From an uncultured Saprospiraceae bacterium (GTDB lineage Bacteria > Bacteroidota > Bacteroidia > Chitinophagales > Saprospiraceae): DNA of 64,000 nucleotides. Under the pieces are notes generated by a model. It searched no databases. It was not told where the DNA came from and saw only the letters and a list, made by a program, of their open reading frames with translations. Numbering within the stretch: the first letter of the stretch is position 1; each line of letters starts with the position of its first letter. This document shows positions 51,651-61,399 of the stretch, one piece after another. The stretch is taken from assembly GCA_937926205.1 (NCBI GenBank), contig CALEYL010000059.1, forward strand, positions 124,001 through 188,000, in the 5' to 3' direction. The position numbers and the translations under genes are program-made.

Positions 51651-54600
51651 TTATTTCAGGATTACCAGTTTTTCAAAGTCGCTTTCGCCATCCAAAGTTG
51701 AATTGCCGCTCGTCTGGGTGCGCACTTTTACTTTGTAGAGGTAAACGCCGCGGGCGAGGCGGTCGCCATAGTCGTCTTTACCATCCCAAGTGATGCAATC
51801 CCCAAGCCGCATGGCGCCGTCTGAAAACATACTTTGCTGAAGGCTTTTTACCAGCCTGCCGGAGATGGTATAAATCTGGATCAGGACATCCAACTCCTGG
51901 CCGGCCATGTTGTGGTCAAACTGGAAACAGGTTTGGTCAGTAAATGGATTGGGGTAATTGAGCACATGTTCGAGGGCAATTTTTTCGGAAGCAGCTACAA
52001 TGAACTCCGTATACCCTTCCGCCGAATTGTTGGCAACGTCCCAGGCTTTTACCTTAAAGGTATGGCGACCTTCTGCCAGTTTAGCTAGCGGGTAACGCAC
52101 GGTCCCCCGGGTATAGTCATCGAGTTCTGCTTCATAGAAATCGTTGAGCAGATAGGTACTTTGCGTATTGTTGTCCAAAACGCCTTCCAGGTCGTGGCCA
52201 ATGCTGTTGCCGACTACATTGATGCCATTGTCGTCTTTCATTTTAACCAGAAGAACCGGTTTGTCATTGGTAAGGCCTCCAAAGACAAAGTCTTCCGTAT
52301 TCATAAAAACGTCAACAACGGGGCCTTCATCGTCTGCCAGTGCGCCGGAAAAAGTACCGCCGATCACAATGCCGTCGTAGTAGCCTGTAGCATCTTTTTT
52401 AGCGTCTGTGTCCGCTGCATAGTAGCTGATTCTACCGCGGCCATATTGGTAGTTGATGTCTTTCGGAACGACAAAAGTGAACGAGAACTGCCCGTTTTGA
52501 ACGGTGGCCCGGCCTTTGAACAAAACATTTTTTTGGAGGGTAAAGGAACGCACAATACTCCCGGCATCCTGACCAAGGGTGGAAATGCTTTGCGCCTTGT
52601 CATATACGGTAGGAAAAACCGTTCCGTTGAAATCAGAAAGCATCAGCCCGTTTTCATCGGTGATGATTCCCTTTACCGTAACCCTTTGCAAAGCCCTCAG
52701 GGTATCAAGGGCATTGTCTGATACATCGTGTGCATCAACAAATGTTGTCGTCACTTTTTCGCGGGGAAGGGCAATTTGCATGGCCGGATCTCCCAGAAGG
52801 GTAAATTTCCGGGCATTCACCACACCGCTTTCGCCGGTAAAGGTGTTTTTGGAAAGTCGCATGGCCTCACCCAGAGAAGCGACATGGCCATCCACAGGCT
52901 GAAACAAACGAAACAAAGCCCGCTCGGTAAGATCCGCATTCGAATTGGCAAAAACAGCACGGGTAGTCGTCATCAGTGCCATAGCACCGCCACGGGCATT
53001 CAAAATCACTTCTTCGCCTGCTGTGACAAAAGTAGGGTCGTCATAACCTGCAAAAGTACAGGTAGCGGTCACAAGCAGGGGTGTTCGCTGGTTGTTGTCC
53101 CATGCAGTGATATCTGAAATACTCAGGATGCGTTCCTGTGCCCAACCTTTAGGGCCGCCATGCCCAAGATAGGTCATCACCAGCGCACCTTTATAAATAG
53201 ACTTGTTGATGGCCTCTGTGAGTCCCGGAACACGATCGCCGCCAAGCGTATTGACCTGAGGATAAGCATCTAAATAAAGTTTTTCTATGTTGAAATACGG
53301 AAAACTGTTCCGGATTTTATTGGCAATGTCATCCGCATCATTGAGGTGCTGGTTGCTGTCCTCATCATCTCCAATAAAAACCAGTTGATTGCGCCAGTCG
53401 CCGTAAGCATCAGGGTTGACATCATATTGAATGATTTTGGAAACAACGGCCTGTGCCTCTTCCGGCGTTTTCACCGGAAGCCTGCCGATGCCGATGTTGA
53501 GGGAACCCAGAATGAGGTTCTCGGGATTCGTGCCATAAAAAATGCCATAATAATCGTCGGTTGGGAACGAGGACAGGGCATCAAGCGCTTCCCGCTCAAA
53601 AACCGGGATAAAATTCCCGCCCAGCCCGTAAACATCGCGTGCGTCAAAAGAGCCATCTCCGACGAGCAGCAGATAGCGGAATTGTTCGTCGCGTTCGTAA
53701 AGCATTTTGGCATAATCCCGGATGGCAGCGAGGTCGCGGGCGCCTGAAGAAAATTCATTATAAACCAGATCAATGGGCGTTACCGTTACCGCAAGGTTGC
53801 TGTGACTGCTGCGGTGTTGGGCCAGCTGGAGTGCCGCTGCTTCAAAATCAGGGTGATAGATGATGAGCATATCCGAGCGGGTCGTTCCGTGAAGGTTTTG
53901 ATTGGCGATTTTGCCAACTGCTTCCGGTTCCTCAAAGCCACTCGCATTGTTAAAGGCGATGAACTCGCGCAGTTGCTGGGTTTCGACCCCAAAGCTGCTT
54001 TGGTTGCCGCTTTGATTTGTTTCCTGAATTTTTGGGCGCAGAGGATCCGTTACATCCCATATCGTAAGGTTGTTTCCTGCATTTGACAAGACAAAGGTCG
54101 AAGTGGAAAAAGCAGTAGTCTGCACATCGCGAAAAGACATTTGGTTGCCACTCAGACTTAAAGCTCTGCGAACATTCAACTGGATATAATCCAGCCAGGC
54201 TTCGCTTTGATCATCTGCATTCTGAGGGTTAGGATAACTGACCAATGCGTCAAAATCGCTTTGGTTGAAAGTCGCCGTGGTATTGATGCTTGCAATATTG
54301 GCGTAGCGGTTCAGATTAAAATTTGCGCCGGAAAAGGAGCTGGAAACGCTGTTGGCGAGGCTGCTTTGAAATGTTTGCCCATTTATGGTCAGGGAGAATC
54401 TTGAACTTGTTCTCGCTCTGAGGGCCATTTCTGCGTTGATTTTCACGGGGGTGCCCACATCCAGATTGGGGAACGAAAAAGCTTTGTCGTAACGCAGCTC
54501 CCGGGCTACTTTCATTTTATCGCCATACCATTTTTGGCCAGAACCCTGGGCCTGGTTGGTCCATTCGTGTAACAGGTTCCGCTTGTCTTCCTCCAATCTG

Positions 54601-55535
54601 GCGTAGTCGTTGAAAGTATTGGTCGTGTGGGCCGTATTGCTGATTGAATTTTGACTGGCCACGCGGGCGCCATTTCCGGCGCTGATTTTCAGGAAATAAT
54701 ATTTTTTAGTGTCGTAAAGGTGTTTTTCCATCGTGAACGCTTCTGCGCCTTCATCGTAGCGCCATTTGTTCAGCCCCTCTGCGTACATCAGGATGTAGTC
54801 GCCGGTATTGAATTTGCCATCTTCTTCGCCAACAACCTGAATGTGGTTTTCGATCAGGTCATCCACACGATCATCCTCGGCATAGGCAGGCACCATTCCA
54901 GCCCCGTTTCCATAAATCTTTATGGTGCGTGGGTCAATGTTGTCGAGGTTGGCAATTTTCAGCGTATTTTTTAGAAAATCATAGCTGAGTTTATAAACGC
55001 CACGCTCGTTGACAGAGAATTTGTAGAGGTCGCCGTCGCTGAGCACAGATGTTTCAGTATTGGTTGGTCCCCGCCAGGCAATACCGGCTGCAGAAGGCAT
55101 ATGAACGATGCGGAGTTGTACGGCGGTTAGTCGTTCAAAGCGGTTGCCGTTTTTGATGATGGGTACAAAGCTGAGCCTGCCTGAAAACTTATCCCGGTCG
55201 CGTTCCACGGCGGTTTCGAAATTCAGCCGGTCACTCAGGTACACATCATCCGGGGAGGAGAGGCGCTCGAAAGGTTCAAACGAGGCACTTATGATTTCCA
55301 CCCGCAAAGTTCCGTTGGAGGGCAGGGGAAAAGTCCGAACCAAAAAAGGCAGGCTGGGGCGTTCATCGCTTACTGCAGCCCCTGAAAAGGTCCAGCGCTC
55401 GTAGGTATCGTTGCCCAACTGGAAAACAAGCGGTTCGGCTTTCCAGACAAATTGCTCCTGAAGTATGGTTTGGGCGTTTCCTGTAAGCGTAATAAGGCCG
55501 CTACACAGCAGGAGCGTTGTAAAATGTTGCTTCAT
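51651..55535 (-). CDS. porU: Type IX secretion system sortase PorU
   Basis: 1294 residues from the ATG at 55535 (signal peptide MKQHFTTLLLCSGLITLTGNAQ); the frame is open 96 nt further upstream but without signal. The peptidase C25 (gingipain-like) domain in the centre has catalytic His792 in YLGHGGPKGW and Cys826 in LVTATCTFAG. The N-terminal part is beta-rich, and the C-terminus has a sorting-like fold (NYPNPFTDQ, ARGVYLYKVKV) that in PorU is not cleaved. PorU removes cargo sorting domains at the cell surface and attaches the cargo to lipopolysaccharide. It heads the row with the two porV genes and is divergent from porP/gldJ. Confidence 0.96.
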   Translation of the reverse strand: MKQHFTTLLLCSGLITLTGNAQTILQEQFVWKAEPLVFQLGNDTYERWTFSGAAVSDERPSLPFLVRTFPLPSNGTLRVEIISASFEPFERLSSPDDVYLSDRLNFETAVERDRDKFSGRLSFVPIIKNGNRFERLTAVQLRIVHMPSAAGIAWRGPTNTETSVLSDGDLYKFSVNERGVYKLSYDFLKNTLKIANLDNIDPRTIKIYGNGAGMVPAYAEDDRVDDLIENHIQVVGEEDGKFNTGDYILMYAEGLNKWRYDEGAEAFTMEKHLYDTKKYYFLKISAGNGARVASQNSISNTAHTTNTFNDYARLEEDKRNLLHEWTNQAQGSGQKWYGDKMKVARELRYDKAFSFPNLDVGTPVKINAEMALRARTSSRFSLTINGQTFQSSLANSVSSSFSGANFNLNRYANIASINTTATFNQSDFDALVSYPNPQNADDQSEAWLDYIQLNVRRALSLSGNQMSFRDVQTTAFSTSTFVLSNAGNNLTIWDVTDPLRPKIQETNQSGNQSSFGVETQQLREFIAFNNASGFEEPEAVGKIANQNLHGTTRSDMLIIYHPDFEAAALQLAQHRSSHSNLAVTVTPIDLVYNEFSSGARDLAAIRDYAKMLYERDEQFRYLLLVGDGSFDARDVYGLGGNFIPVFEREALDALSSFPTDDYYGIFYGTNPENLILGSLNIGIGRLPVKTPEEAQAVVSKIIQYDVNPDAYGDWRNQLVFIGDDEDSNQHLNDADDIANKIRNSFPYFNIEKLYLDAYPQVNTLGGDRVPGLTEAINKSIYKGALVMTYLGHGGPKGWAQERILSISDITAWDNNQRTPLLVTATCTFAGYDDPTFVTAGEEVILNARGGAMALMTTTRAVFANSNADLTERALFRLFQPVDGHVASLGEAMRLSKNTFTGESGVVNARKFTLLGDPAMQIALPREKVTTTFVDAHDVSDNALDTLRALQRVTVKGIITDENGLMLSDFNGTVFPTVYDKAQSISTLGQDAGSIVRSFTLQKNVLFKGRATVQNGQFSFTFVVPKDINYQYGRGRISYYAADTDAKKDATGYYDGIVIGGTFSGALADDEGPVVDVFMNTEDFVFGGLTNDKPVLLVKMKDDNGINVVGNSIGHDLEGVLDNNTQSTYLLNDFYEAELDDYTRGTVRYPLAKLAEGRHTFKVKAWDVANNSAEGYTEFIVAASEKIALEHVLNYPNPFTDQTCFQFDHNMAGQELDVLIQIYTISGRLVKSLQQSMFSDGAMRLGDCITWDGKDDYGDRLARGVYLYKVKVRTQTSGNSTLDGESDFEKLVILK

Positions 55536-55772
55536 AATGGCATGGCATTTAAAAAATTCAAAGGAAGGCTTTGAATCTCGCTTAACCGTTAGCAAAACGT
55601 TAAGGGTTTGGTCGTATTGCCTTGTTAACACATGCAGGCATGTTCGTTAACGATTCTGTTTCACACAATGTCTGACTTCTTACAAACGTCTCATAATTTA
55701 TTCCGGAAAAGCGGATGATTGCTAAAGTTCTCTATATTCGCTGATGAATACACCTGTTCTTATCACCTAGCT

Positions 55773-56792
55773 ATGACAAAAAAACTACATTTATTGCTGT
55801 TGAGCGTGCTGGTTTTTGTTTCAGCGATAAAAGCTCAGGACCCGGTTTTTAGCCAGTTTTACGCTGCTCCTTTGCACATCAACCCTGCATTTGCGGGGGT
55901 AACAGAGGCGCCTCGGTTTACTTTTAATTATCGAAACCAGTGGTCTTCGTGGCCCAATGCCTATGCGACTTATGCCGCCTCCTATGAACAGACTATTGAA
56001 ACGCTGAACAGCGGCTTTGGTTTTATCATTATGGCAGACAATGCCGGAGATGGTATCTACAAGACCAATCGCTTCAGTGCGGTATACGGTTACCGGGTTC
56101 AGGCTTCCGATGAGCTTTTCTTTAAATTTGGCGCTGAAGTCGGGTTAATCCAGACTTCCATTAACTGGGATAAACTGGTTTTTGGAGATCAACTGGATCC
56201 CATCAACGGGCCAACGACGGACCCCAGTAATGAAGATCGGCCGGAATCGCTGAGCAGAACGGCGGCTGATATCTCGGCGGGCCTGCTCATTTATGCCAAT
56301 AATATATATGGCGGGGTTTCTTTAAAACACCTGAACTCGCCGAATGAAAATTTTCTGCAACTGAACGAAAATTTGAACGCCGGCGCGCCAATGCGTTTGA
56401 CGATTCACGCGGGGATGGATTTTGCTTTGGGGCAGGGCAATAATAGAAATAACGACGCGTTTATATCCCCGAACATTATGTTCATTAAGCAAGGGCCGTT
56501 CGGGCAATTGAATGTAGGTTCTTATGCAGGCTTCGGCAGGTTTTATGGAGGGCTCTGGTACCGCCACACCCTCAGCAATGCCGATGCAGCCATTCTGCTG
56601 CTGGGTTTCCGGCAAGGCATTCTGCGTATGGGCTATAGTTACGACATGACCCTTTCTGAATTGGCTACTGCTCCTGGTGGAACAGGAGGAACCCACGAAA
56701 TCGCCCTTACCATTAATCTGGATGATAGCCGCGTACTGCAGCGCAAAAAGCGCGCAGCCCGCTATAATAACTGTTTCAAGATGTTCAACTGA
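55773..56792 (+). CDS. PorP/SprF family T9SS outer-membrane protein
   Basis: 339 residues from the ATG at 55773 (signal peptide MTKKLHLLLLSVLVFVSAIKAQ). The first mature residues, DPVFSQFYAAPLHINPAFAG, are the PorP/SprF signature. The protein is a predicted outer-membrane barrel (GVSLKHLNSP, GLWYRHT..., GYSYDMTLSEL). Members take part in T9SS function, some being specific partners of giant adhesins such as SprB. It stands divergent from porU and 116 nt before gldJ, supporting a role in the core system here. Confidence 0.92.
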   Translation: MTKKLHLLLLSVLVFVSAIKAQDPVFSQFYAAPLHINPAFAGVTEAPRFTFNYRNQWSSWPNAYATYAASYEQTIETLNSGFGFIIMADNAGDGIYKTNRFSAVYGYRVQASDELFFKFGAEVGLIQTSINWDKLVFGDQLDPINGPTTDPSNEDRPESLSRTAADISAGLLIYANNIYGGVSLKHLNSPNENFLQLNENLNAGAPMRLTIHAGMDFALGQGNNRNNDAFISPNIMFIKQGPFGQLNVGSYAGFGRFYGGLWYRHTLSNADAAILLLGFRQGILRMGYSYDMTLSELATAPGGTGGTHEIALTINLDDSRVLQRKKRAARYNNCFKMFN

Positions 56793-56865
56793 GGGTCTGA
56801 AATGTTAAAGTGCATGAAAAATGTTCATGAAACCGTTTAGCATTATTGTAGAATCAGTTTTTCAC

Positions 56866-56873
56866 TATATTTG
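56866..56873 (+). promoter_or_regulatory. Candidate -7 element upstream of gldJ
   Basis: TATATTTG matches TAnnTTTG. A TTG at 56846-56848, 17 nt before it, would be a weak -33 element. The element is 35 nt upstream of the gldJ ATG, which would give a leader of about 30 nt. The -33 spacing is shorter than the usual 19-21 nt. Confidence 0.4.
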
Positions 56874-56908
56874 TCGGTCATTTCTCGAAACCAAATCTAT
56901 TCAGGGTA

Positions 56909-58411
56909 ATGAAAAATCTGTTGAAGTCAGGAGTCATCCTATTGGGGTTCGCCCTTGCATTGAGCGCTTGCAGCAAAAAAGAACGCTCAGCAACTACGGG
57001 CTGGAAGCTTAACGACCAGAAATGGGGTGGCATCGAAAAGTTAGATTATGATGGCCAGATCACCGGGCCAAACCTCGTACTGATCGAGGGTGGTACTTTT
57101 ACCATGGGTGTTACCGAGCAGGATGTGACCTACGATTGGAACAACGTCCCACGCCGAATCACGGTTTCTTCTTTCTATATGGATGAAACTGAAATTACAA
57201 ATTTCGAATACCGGGAATACCTTTACTGGATTACCAGGGTCTTCGGAGAATCCTATCCGGAAGTCTTTCTTAAGGCGCTCCCGGATACGCTGGTATGGCG
57301 TGAAGAATTGGCGTACAACGAGCCGCTCGTTGAAACGTATTTCCGCCACCCTTCCTATGAAGATTATCCCGTCGTTGGTGTAAACTGGCTTCAGGCAAAC
57401 GATTATGCCAAATGGCGTACCGACCGCGTGAATGAGGCCATCCTGATCGAAAAGGGAATCCTCAACACGAATACGGAGCAAAAAGACGACGACAACTTCA
57501 ATACGGAGTCTTATCTCTATGGCCAGTATCAGGGCAGTGTTCGTAAAAACCTCAAAGATTTGCGTACAGGCGGAGAACGTCCGGTTCGCTTTGAGGACGG
57601 CATCCTGCTACCTGAATACCGTTTGCCAACTGAAGCAGAGTGGGAATATGCCGCTCTTGGTCTCCAGGGCAATCAGGTTAGCGAAAAAGATGAATTGATC
57701 TCCGACCGCCGCCTCTATCCATGGGATGGCAACACGGTTCGTTATCAGAAACGCGACAAATACCAGGGTGAACTGTTGGCTAACTTTAAACGCAGCGGTG
57801 GTGACTATATGGGTATGGCCGGTAAGCTGAACGACAACGCTTGTCCGACAGCTCCCGTACGTTCTTATATTCCGAACGACTTCGGTCTTTACAACATGGC
57901 CGGCAACGTCAGCGAATGGACACTTGACCTGTATCGTCCACTCACAAGCCTTACGCTTTCTGACGCTGAAAACCACGATTTGAACTCTTATCGCGGCAGC
58001 AAGTTCCAGAAAAAAGTATTGGATGAAAATGGTCGTCCGATTGAAAAAGACAGCCTTGGCCGCATTCGCTATGAATATGTTACGGATGAAGAAGCTTCTA
58101 CCCGCGACAATTACAAGCGCGGCCAGGTTTACAATTACCTGGATGGCGACAAAGAATCTCAGGCGCTTTATGACTATGGCGTTCATACGCTGGTAAGCGA
58201 TAAAGCCCGCGTATACAAAGGCGGTTCCTGGTCAGACCGGGCTTATTGGCTGTCACCGGGTACACGTCGTTATAAAGAAGAAGACAAAGGCGATCGTTCT
58301 ATCGGTTTCCGTTGCGCCATGATCCGTATGGGTGCGCCAACGGGCAACGAAGGCAAAGGCGCCAACGAGTTCAAGCAGCAACGCAAGAAGAAGCAGACTC
58401 GGTTCAGGTAG
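56909..58411 (+). CDS. gldJ: Gliding motility lipoprotein GldJ
   Basis: 500 residues. A lipoprotein signal ends at Cys21 (LALSACSKK). A formylglycine-generating-enzyme-like (SUMF1) domain follows: NLVLIEGGTFTMGVTEQDVTYDWNN... near 55-80, YRLPTEAEWEYAA near 230, then GNVSEWTLDLY and YKGGSWSDRAYWL...GFRCA at the end. This is the fold of GldJ/GldK, lipoproteins of the T9SS periplasmic ring and gliding machinery. The long insert near 170-220 and the porP-gldJ linkage favour GldJ over GldK. An intrinsic terminator follows. The C-terminus is Lys/Gln/Arg-rich. Confidence 0.88.
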   Translation: MKNLLKSGVILLGFALALSACSKKERSATTGWKLNDQKWGGIEKLDYDGQITGPNLVLIEGGTFTMGVTEQDVTYDWNNVPRRITVSSFYMDETEITNFEYREYLYWITRVFGESYPEVFLKALPDTLVWREELAYNEPLVETYFRHPSYEDYPVVGVNWLQANDYAKWRTDRVNEAILIEKGILNTNTEQKDDDNFNTESYLYGQYQGSVRKNLKDLRTGGERPVRFEDGILLPEYRLPTEAEWEYAALGLQGNQVSEKDELISDRRLYPWDGNTVRYQKRDKYQGELLANFKRSGGDYMGMAGKLNDNACPTAPVRSYIPNDFGLYNMAGNVSEWTLDLYRPLTSLTLSDAENHDLNSYRGSKFQKKVLDENGRPIEKDSLGRIRYEYVTDEEASTRDNYKRGQVYNYLDGDKESQALYDYGVHTLVSDKARVYKGGSWSDRAYWLSPGTRRYKEEDKGDRSIGFRCAMIRMGAPTGNEGKGANEFKQQRKKKQTRFR

Positions 58412-58460
58412 TCAATTCCGGGTGTAAAACCTACGGATTTGCGTGAACAATTCACGCCTT

Positions 58461-58504
58461 CAAAACCTTCACAATGGGAAACCTATGTGAAGGTTTTGTT
58501 TTTT
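58461..58504 (+). terminator. Intrinsic terminator after gldJ
   Basis: A 13-bp stem (caaaaccttcaca at 58461-58473 with tgtgaaggttttg at 58486-58498) has a 12-nt loop and is followed by six T residues. It starts 50 nt after the gldJ stop. Confidence 0.88.
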
Positions 58505-58566
58505 GAGAATGTATCGCTTATTTTACCAGCACTCGAAAGAAATATCTTGCAAAACGCTAACCATTT

Positions 58567-60201
58567 ATGGCCAAAATAAATCTTACGCAAAGTCAGTACG
58601 AAGACCACCTTAAGCTGTTGATTGCAAAAATGCGGCACCGCCTCGACAAAATAAGCCAGGGAGGCGGCGCGAAAAAAATCGAAAAGCTCCATCAAAGTGG
58701 AAAATTAAGTGCCAGAGAACGCATCGACCTGCTATTGGACAAAGAAGCTCCCGTTATTGAAATCGGCGCTTTTGCAGGATACGAGATGTATGAAGAACAT
58801 GGTGGCTGCCCTGCCGGCGGCGTTGTGGTGGTGATCGGCTATGTTCAGGGCAGACAATGCATGGTTGTTGCTAATGACGCCACCGTTAAAGCGGGCGCCT
58901 GGTTTCCGATAACGGGAAAAAAGAACCTGAGGGCTCAGGAAATTGCCATGGAAAACCGCCTGCCCATCATTTACCTGGTAGACAGTGCGGGGGTTTTTCT
59001 GCCCATGCAGGATGAAATTTTTCCGGATAAGGAGCACTTCGGGCGAATTTTTCGCAACAATGCCCGAATGTCCAGTATGGGTATTCCCCAGATTGCAGCA
59101 GTCATGGGCAGTTGTGTCGCCGGGGGAGCCTACCTCCCTATCATGTCGGATGAGGCCCTGATTGTCGAAAAAACGGGCTCCATCTTTTTGGCAGGGCCTT
59201 ATCTGGTGAAAGCCGCTGTTGGCGAAGAGGTAGACAGTGAAACCCTGGGAGGAGCAACGACGCATTCTGAAATTTCAGGGGTTACAGATTATAAAATGCC
59301 GGACGACCCTACCTGCCTAAGTACCATCCGCGATCTGGTTGATAAGTTCGGTCATTTTGAAAAAGCCGGTTTCGATCGGATTGCCCCACAGGCTCCCAAA
59401 GAAAACCCGGAAGAAATCATGGGCATCATCCCCGATAGCCCGGGTAAAACTTATGACACAGTAGCCGTCCTTCGCCGCCTGGTGGACGACTCCAAGCTGA
59501 CTTTTTACAAACAGGATTACGGCAAAACGATCATTTGTGCCTATGCCCGCATTGATGGTTGGGCCGTGGGCATTGTCATCAACAACCGGGAAATTGTGCG
59601 CAACGGCAAAGGTGAGATGCAATTAGGCGGCGTTATTTATTCCGATTCGGCAGACAAAGCCACCCGGTTCATCATGAATTGCAACCAGAAAAAGATTCCG
59701 CTGGTGTTTTTTCAGGACGTCACCGGTTTTATGGTCGGTTCGCGTTCAGAGCACGGTGGCATCATCAAAGATGGCGCCAAGATGGTGAATGCTGTCGCCA
59801 ATTCTACCGTTCCAAAATTTACCATCGTTGTTGGAAACTCTTATGGCGCAGGCAATTATGCCATGTGCGGCAAAGCTTATGACCCTCGCCTGATAGTGGC
59901 CTGGCCCACCGCCCGAATTGCGGTGATGGGGGGCGAACAAGCTGCCAAAACCCTGCTCCAGATTCAGGTTTCCACCCTGAAAGCGCAGGGAAAAGAGATC
60001 GCACCCGAAGACGAGGAAAAACTCCTGAGCGAAATCAGCGAACGCTACGATGCCCAGACTTCACCCTACTACGCAGCTGCCCGCCTTTGGGTAGACGCCA
60101 TCATCCACCCGCTGGAAACCCGGCAATGGATTTCAATGGGCATTGAGGCGGCAAATAATGCGCCGGTGGAGCGGTTTAACCCGGGGGTGTTGCAGGTGTG
60201 A
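58567..60201 (+). CDS. Acyl-CoA carboxylase beta (carboxyltransferase) subunit, methylcrotonyl-CoA carboxylase-like
   Basis: 544 residues, the usual length. The two crotonase-like halves carry the oxyanion-hole stretches VMGSCVAGGAYLP near 180 and VGNSYGAGNYAMCG near 425. The patterns KEHFGRIFRNNARMS and RSEHGGIIKDGAKMVNAVA are closer to methylcrotonyl-CoA carboxylase than to propionyl-CoA carboxylase, so leucine degradation is likely. No biotin-carrying alpha subunit gene lies within the window. The gene follows the gldJ terminator and stands as its own unit. Confidence 0.9.
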   Translation: MAKINLTQSQYEDHLKLLIAKMRHRLDKISQGGGAKKIEKLHQSGKLSARERIDLLLDKEAPVIEIGAFAGYEMYEEHGGCPAGGVVVVIGYVQGRQCMVVANDATVKAGAWFPITGKKNLRAQEIAMENRLPIIYLVDSAGVFLPMQDEIFPDKEHFGRIFRNNARMSSMGIPQIAAVMGSCVAGGAYLPIMSDEALIVEKTGSIFLAGPYLVKAAVGEEVDSETLGGATTHSEISGVTDYKMPDDPTCLSTIRDLVDKFGHFEKAGFDRIAPQAPKENPEEIMGIIPDSPGKTYDTVAVLRRLVDDSKLTFYKQDYGKTIICAYARIDGWAVGIVINNREIVRNGKGEMQLGGVIYSDSADKATRFIMNCNQKKIPLVFFQDVTGFMVGSRSEHGGIIKDGAKMVNAVANSTVPKFTIVVGNSYGAGNYAMCGKAYDPRLIVAWPTARIAVMGGEQAAKTLLQIQVSTLKAQGKEIAPEDEEKLLSEISERYDAQTSPYYAAARLWVDAIIHPLETRQWISMGIEAANNAPVERFNPGVLQV

Positions 60202-60343
60202 GGGGAAACAGAGGACGTATTCTTCGGCTTTTGTAGCAAAGCGATTTTCCGGTTCGCTTCAGAAGTTGCTCATTTTTGCTTCAACTATATATCCTGATTG
60301 TTTGTTGTCCCTACATCAATTAACAAACTTAGGAGTACAATAA

Positions 60344-61225
60344 ATGAACACCTTCAAATCAATAGCCGTCATTGCAAAAGCATCGCCTGCACAGGTGGGC
60401 GACGGGTTTTTTATCCGCAGAGCCATGCCTGGTGGCGGCGTAGGCCTGGGCGAAATGAGCCCTTTTCTGGTGCTTGATCACGCCGGTCCAACCCAAATTG
60501 CACCGAGTAATCGTCAGAAAGGAGTGGATGAGCACCCGCACCGGGGCTTTGAGACGGTCTCTATCGTTTATCAGGGCGAACTCGAACACCGCGACAGCGC
60601 TGGCAACAGCGGCCGCATCGGTCCGGGCGACGTACAGTGGATGACAGCCGCGAGCGGGTTGGTGCACGAAGAAAAACACAGCAAAGCTTTTACTGAAAAA
60701 GGCGGCACGCTGGAAATGATTCAGTTGTGGGTAAACCTTCCCGCAGCCCATAAAATGATTCCACCGCGCTATCAGGAAATTGTGGCTGCTGATATTCCCT
60801 CAGTAGCTGTTGACACAGGAAACGGCCATGTCCGCGTAATTGCCGGCAGTTTTCAGGGGAAAGAAGGTCCGGCCAGTACCTTCACTCCGCTGGACGTGCT
60901 GGATGTGCGTTTGCAGGCGGGAGATGTGCTGGAATTTAATTTTCGCGAAGGCGACAACACCGCCGTATACGCCCTGAAAGGCCGGGTAAGCATCAACGAT
61001 TCGGATACTGTTTCAGAAGCGGAAATTGCACGGTTTGACCCGGCCGGGAATGTCGTTCGCCTGGAAGCTTTGCAAGACAGTACCTTGCTGGTACTAAGTG
61101 GTACGCCCATCAAAGAACCCATTGCCAGTTATGGCCCGTTTGTGATGAATACTTCGGAGGAAATTCGTCAGGCCATCCAGGATTACCATACTGGGAAGAT
61201 GGGGGTTTTGGAAGCGGTGGAGTAA
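60344..61225 (+). CDS. Pirin family protein
   Basis: 293 residues, a bicupin of the pirin family. The metal ligands are in the N-terminal cupin: His64 and His66 in DEHPHRGFETV, and His108 and Glu110 in SGLVHEE. The QWMTAASGLVHEEKH stretch is the family hallmark. Bacterial pirins bind iron and include quercetin dioxygenases and metabolic regulators; no specific role can be assigned. It lies 142 nt after the carboxylase gene on the same strand. Confidence 0.93.
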   Translation: MNTFKSIAVIAKASPAQVGDGFFIRRAMPGGGVGLGEMSPFLVLDHAGPTQIAPSNRQKGVDEHPHRGFETVSIVYQGELEHRDSAGNSGRIGPGDVQWMTAASGLVHEEKHSKAFTEKGGTLEMIQLWVNLPAAHKMIPPRYQEIVAADIPSVAVDTGNGHVRVIAGSFQGKEGPASTFTPLDVLDVRLQAGDVLEFNFREGDNTAVYALKGRVSINDSDTVSEAEIARFDPAGNVVRLEALQDSTLLVLSGTPIKEPIASYGPFVMNTSEEIRQAIQDYHTGKMGVLEAVE

Positions 61226-61226
61226 T

Positions 61227-61302
61227 AAGGTTAAAGTAGTAAGGTTAAAGGTTAAAGGTTAAAGTAGTAAAGCCTGCCCCGCCATAGCGGGGGTTAAAGT
61301 AG
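61227..61302. repeat. Short tandem repeat (aaggtta units) with a GC hairpin
   Basis: Downstream of the pirin gene, units of ggttaaag and ggttaaagtagt recur five or six times up to 61302. They are interrupted by a perfect ccccgc-cata-gcgggg hairpin (61277-61292). This is low-complexity intergenic sequence, probably a variable-length slippage tract. Confidence 0.7.
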
Positions 61303-61347
61303 AGCCTAGAAAGAGGTTACACTGCTTACTTTAGCCTGTCTCGTTCC

Positions 61348-61390
61348 GGAATGCGTTGCTCTTGTCTTTTAGTTTAGAGCAACGTATTCC
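61348..61390. terminator. 15-bp hairpin between convergent genes
   Basis: ggaatgcgttgctct (61348-61362) pairs with agagcaacgtattcc (61376-61390) with one G-T pair and a 13-nt loop. It lies 10 nt after the stop of the minus-strand gene at 61400 and 120 nt after the pirin stop. There is no T-tract, so termination is inferred from position only. Confidence 0.45.
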
Positions 61391-61399
61391 AGGACAATT

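Noticed and set aside
51651..55535. Gingipain-type secreted protease
   Set aside because: The C25 catalytic residues are shared, but the length, the non-cargo C-terminus and the position beside porV identify PorU.
61227..61302. CRISPR or iteron array
   Set aside because: The units are 7-12 nt, irregular, without spacers and without neighbouring replication or cas genes.
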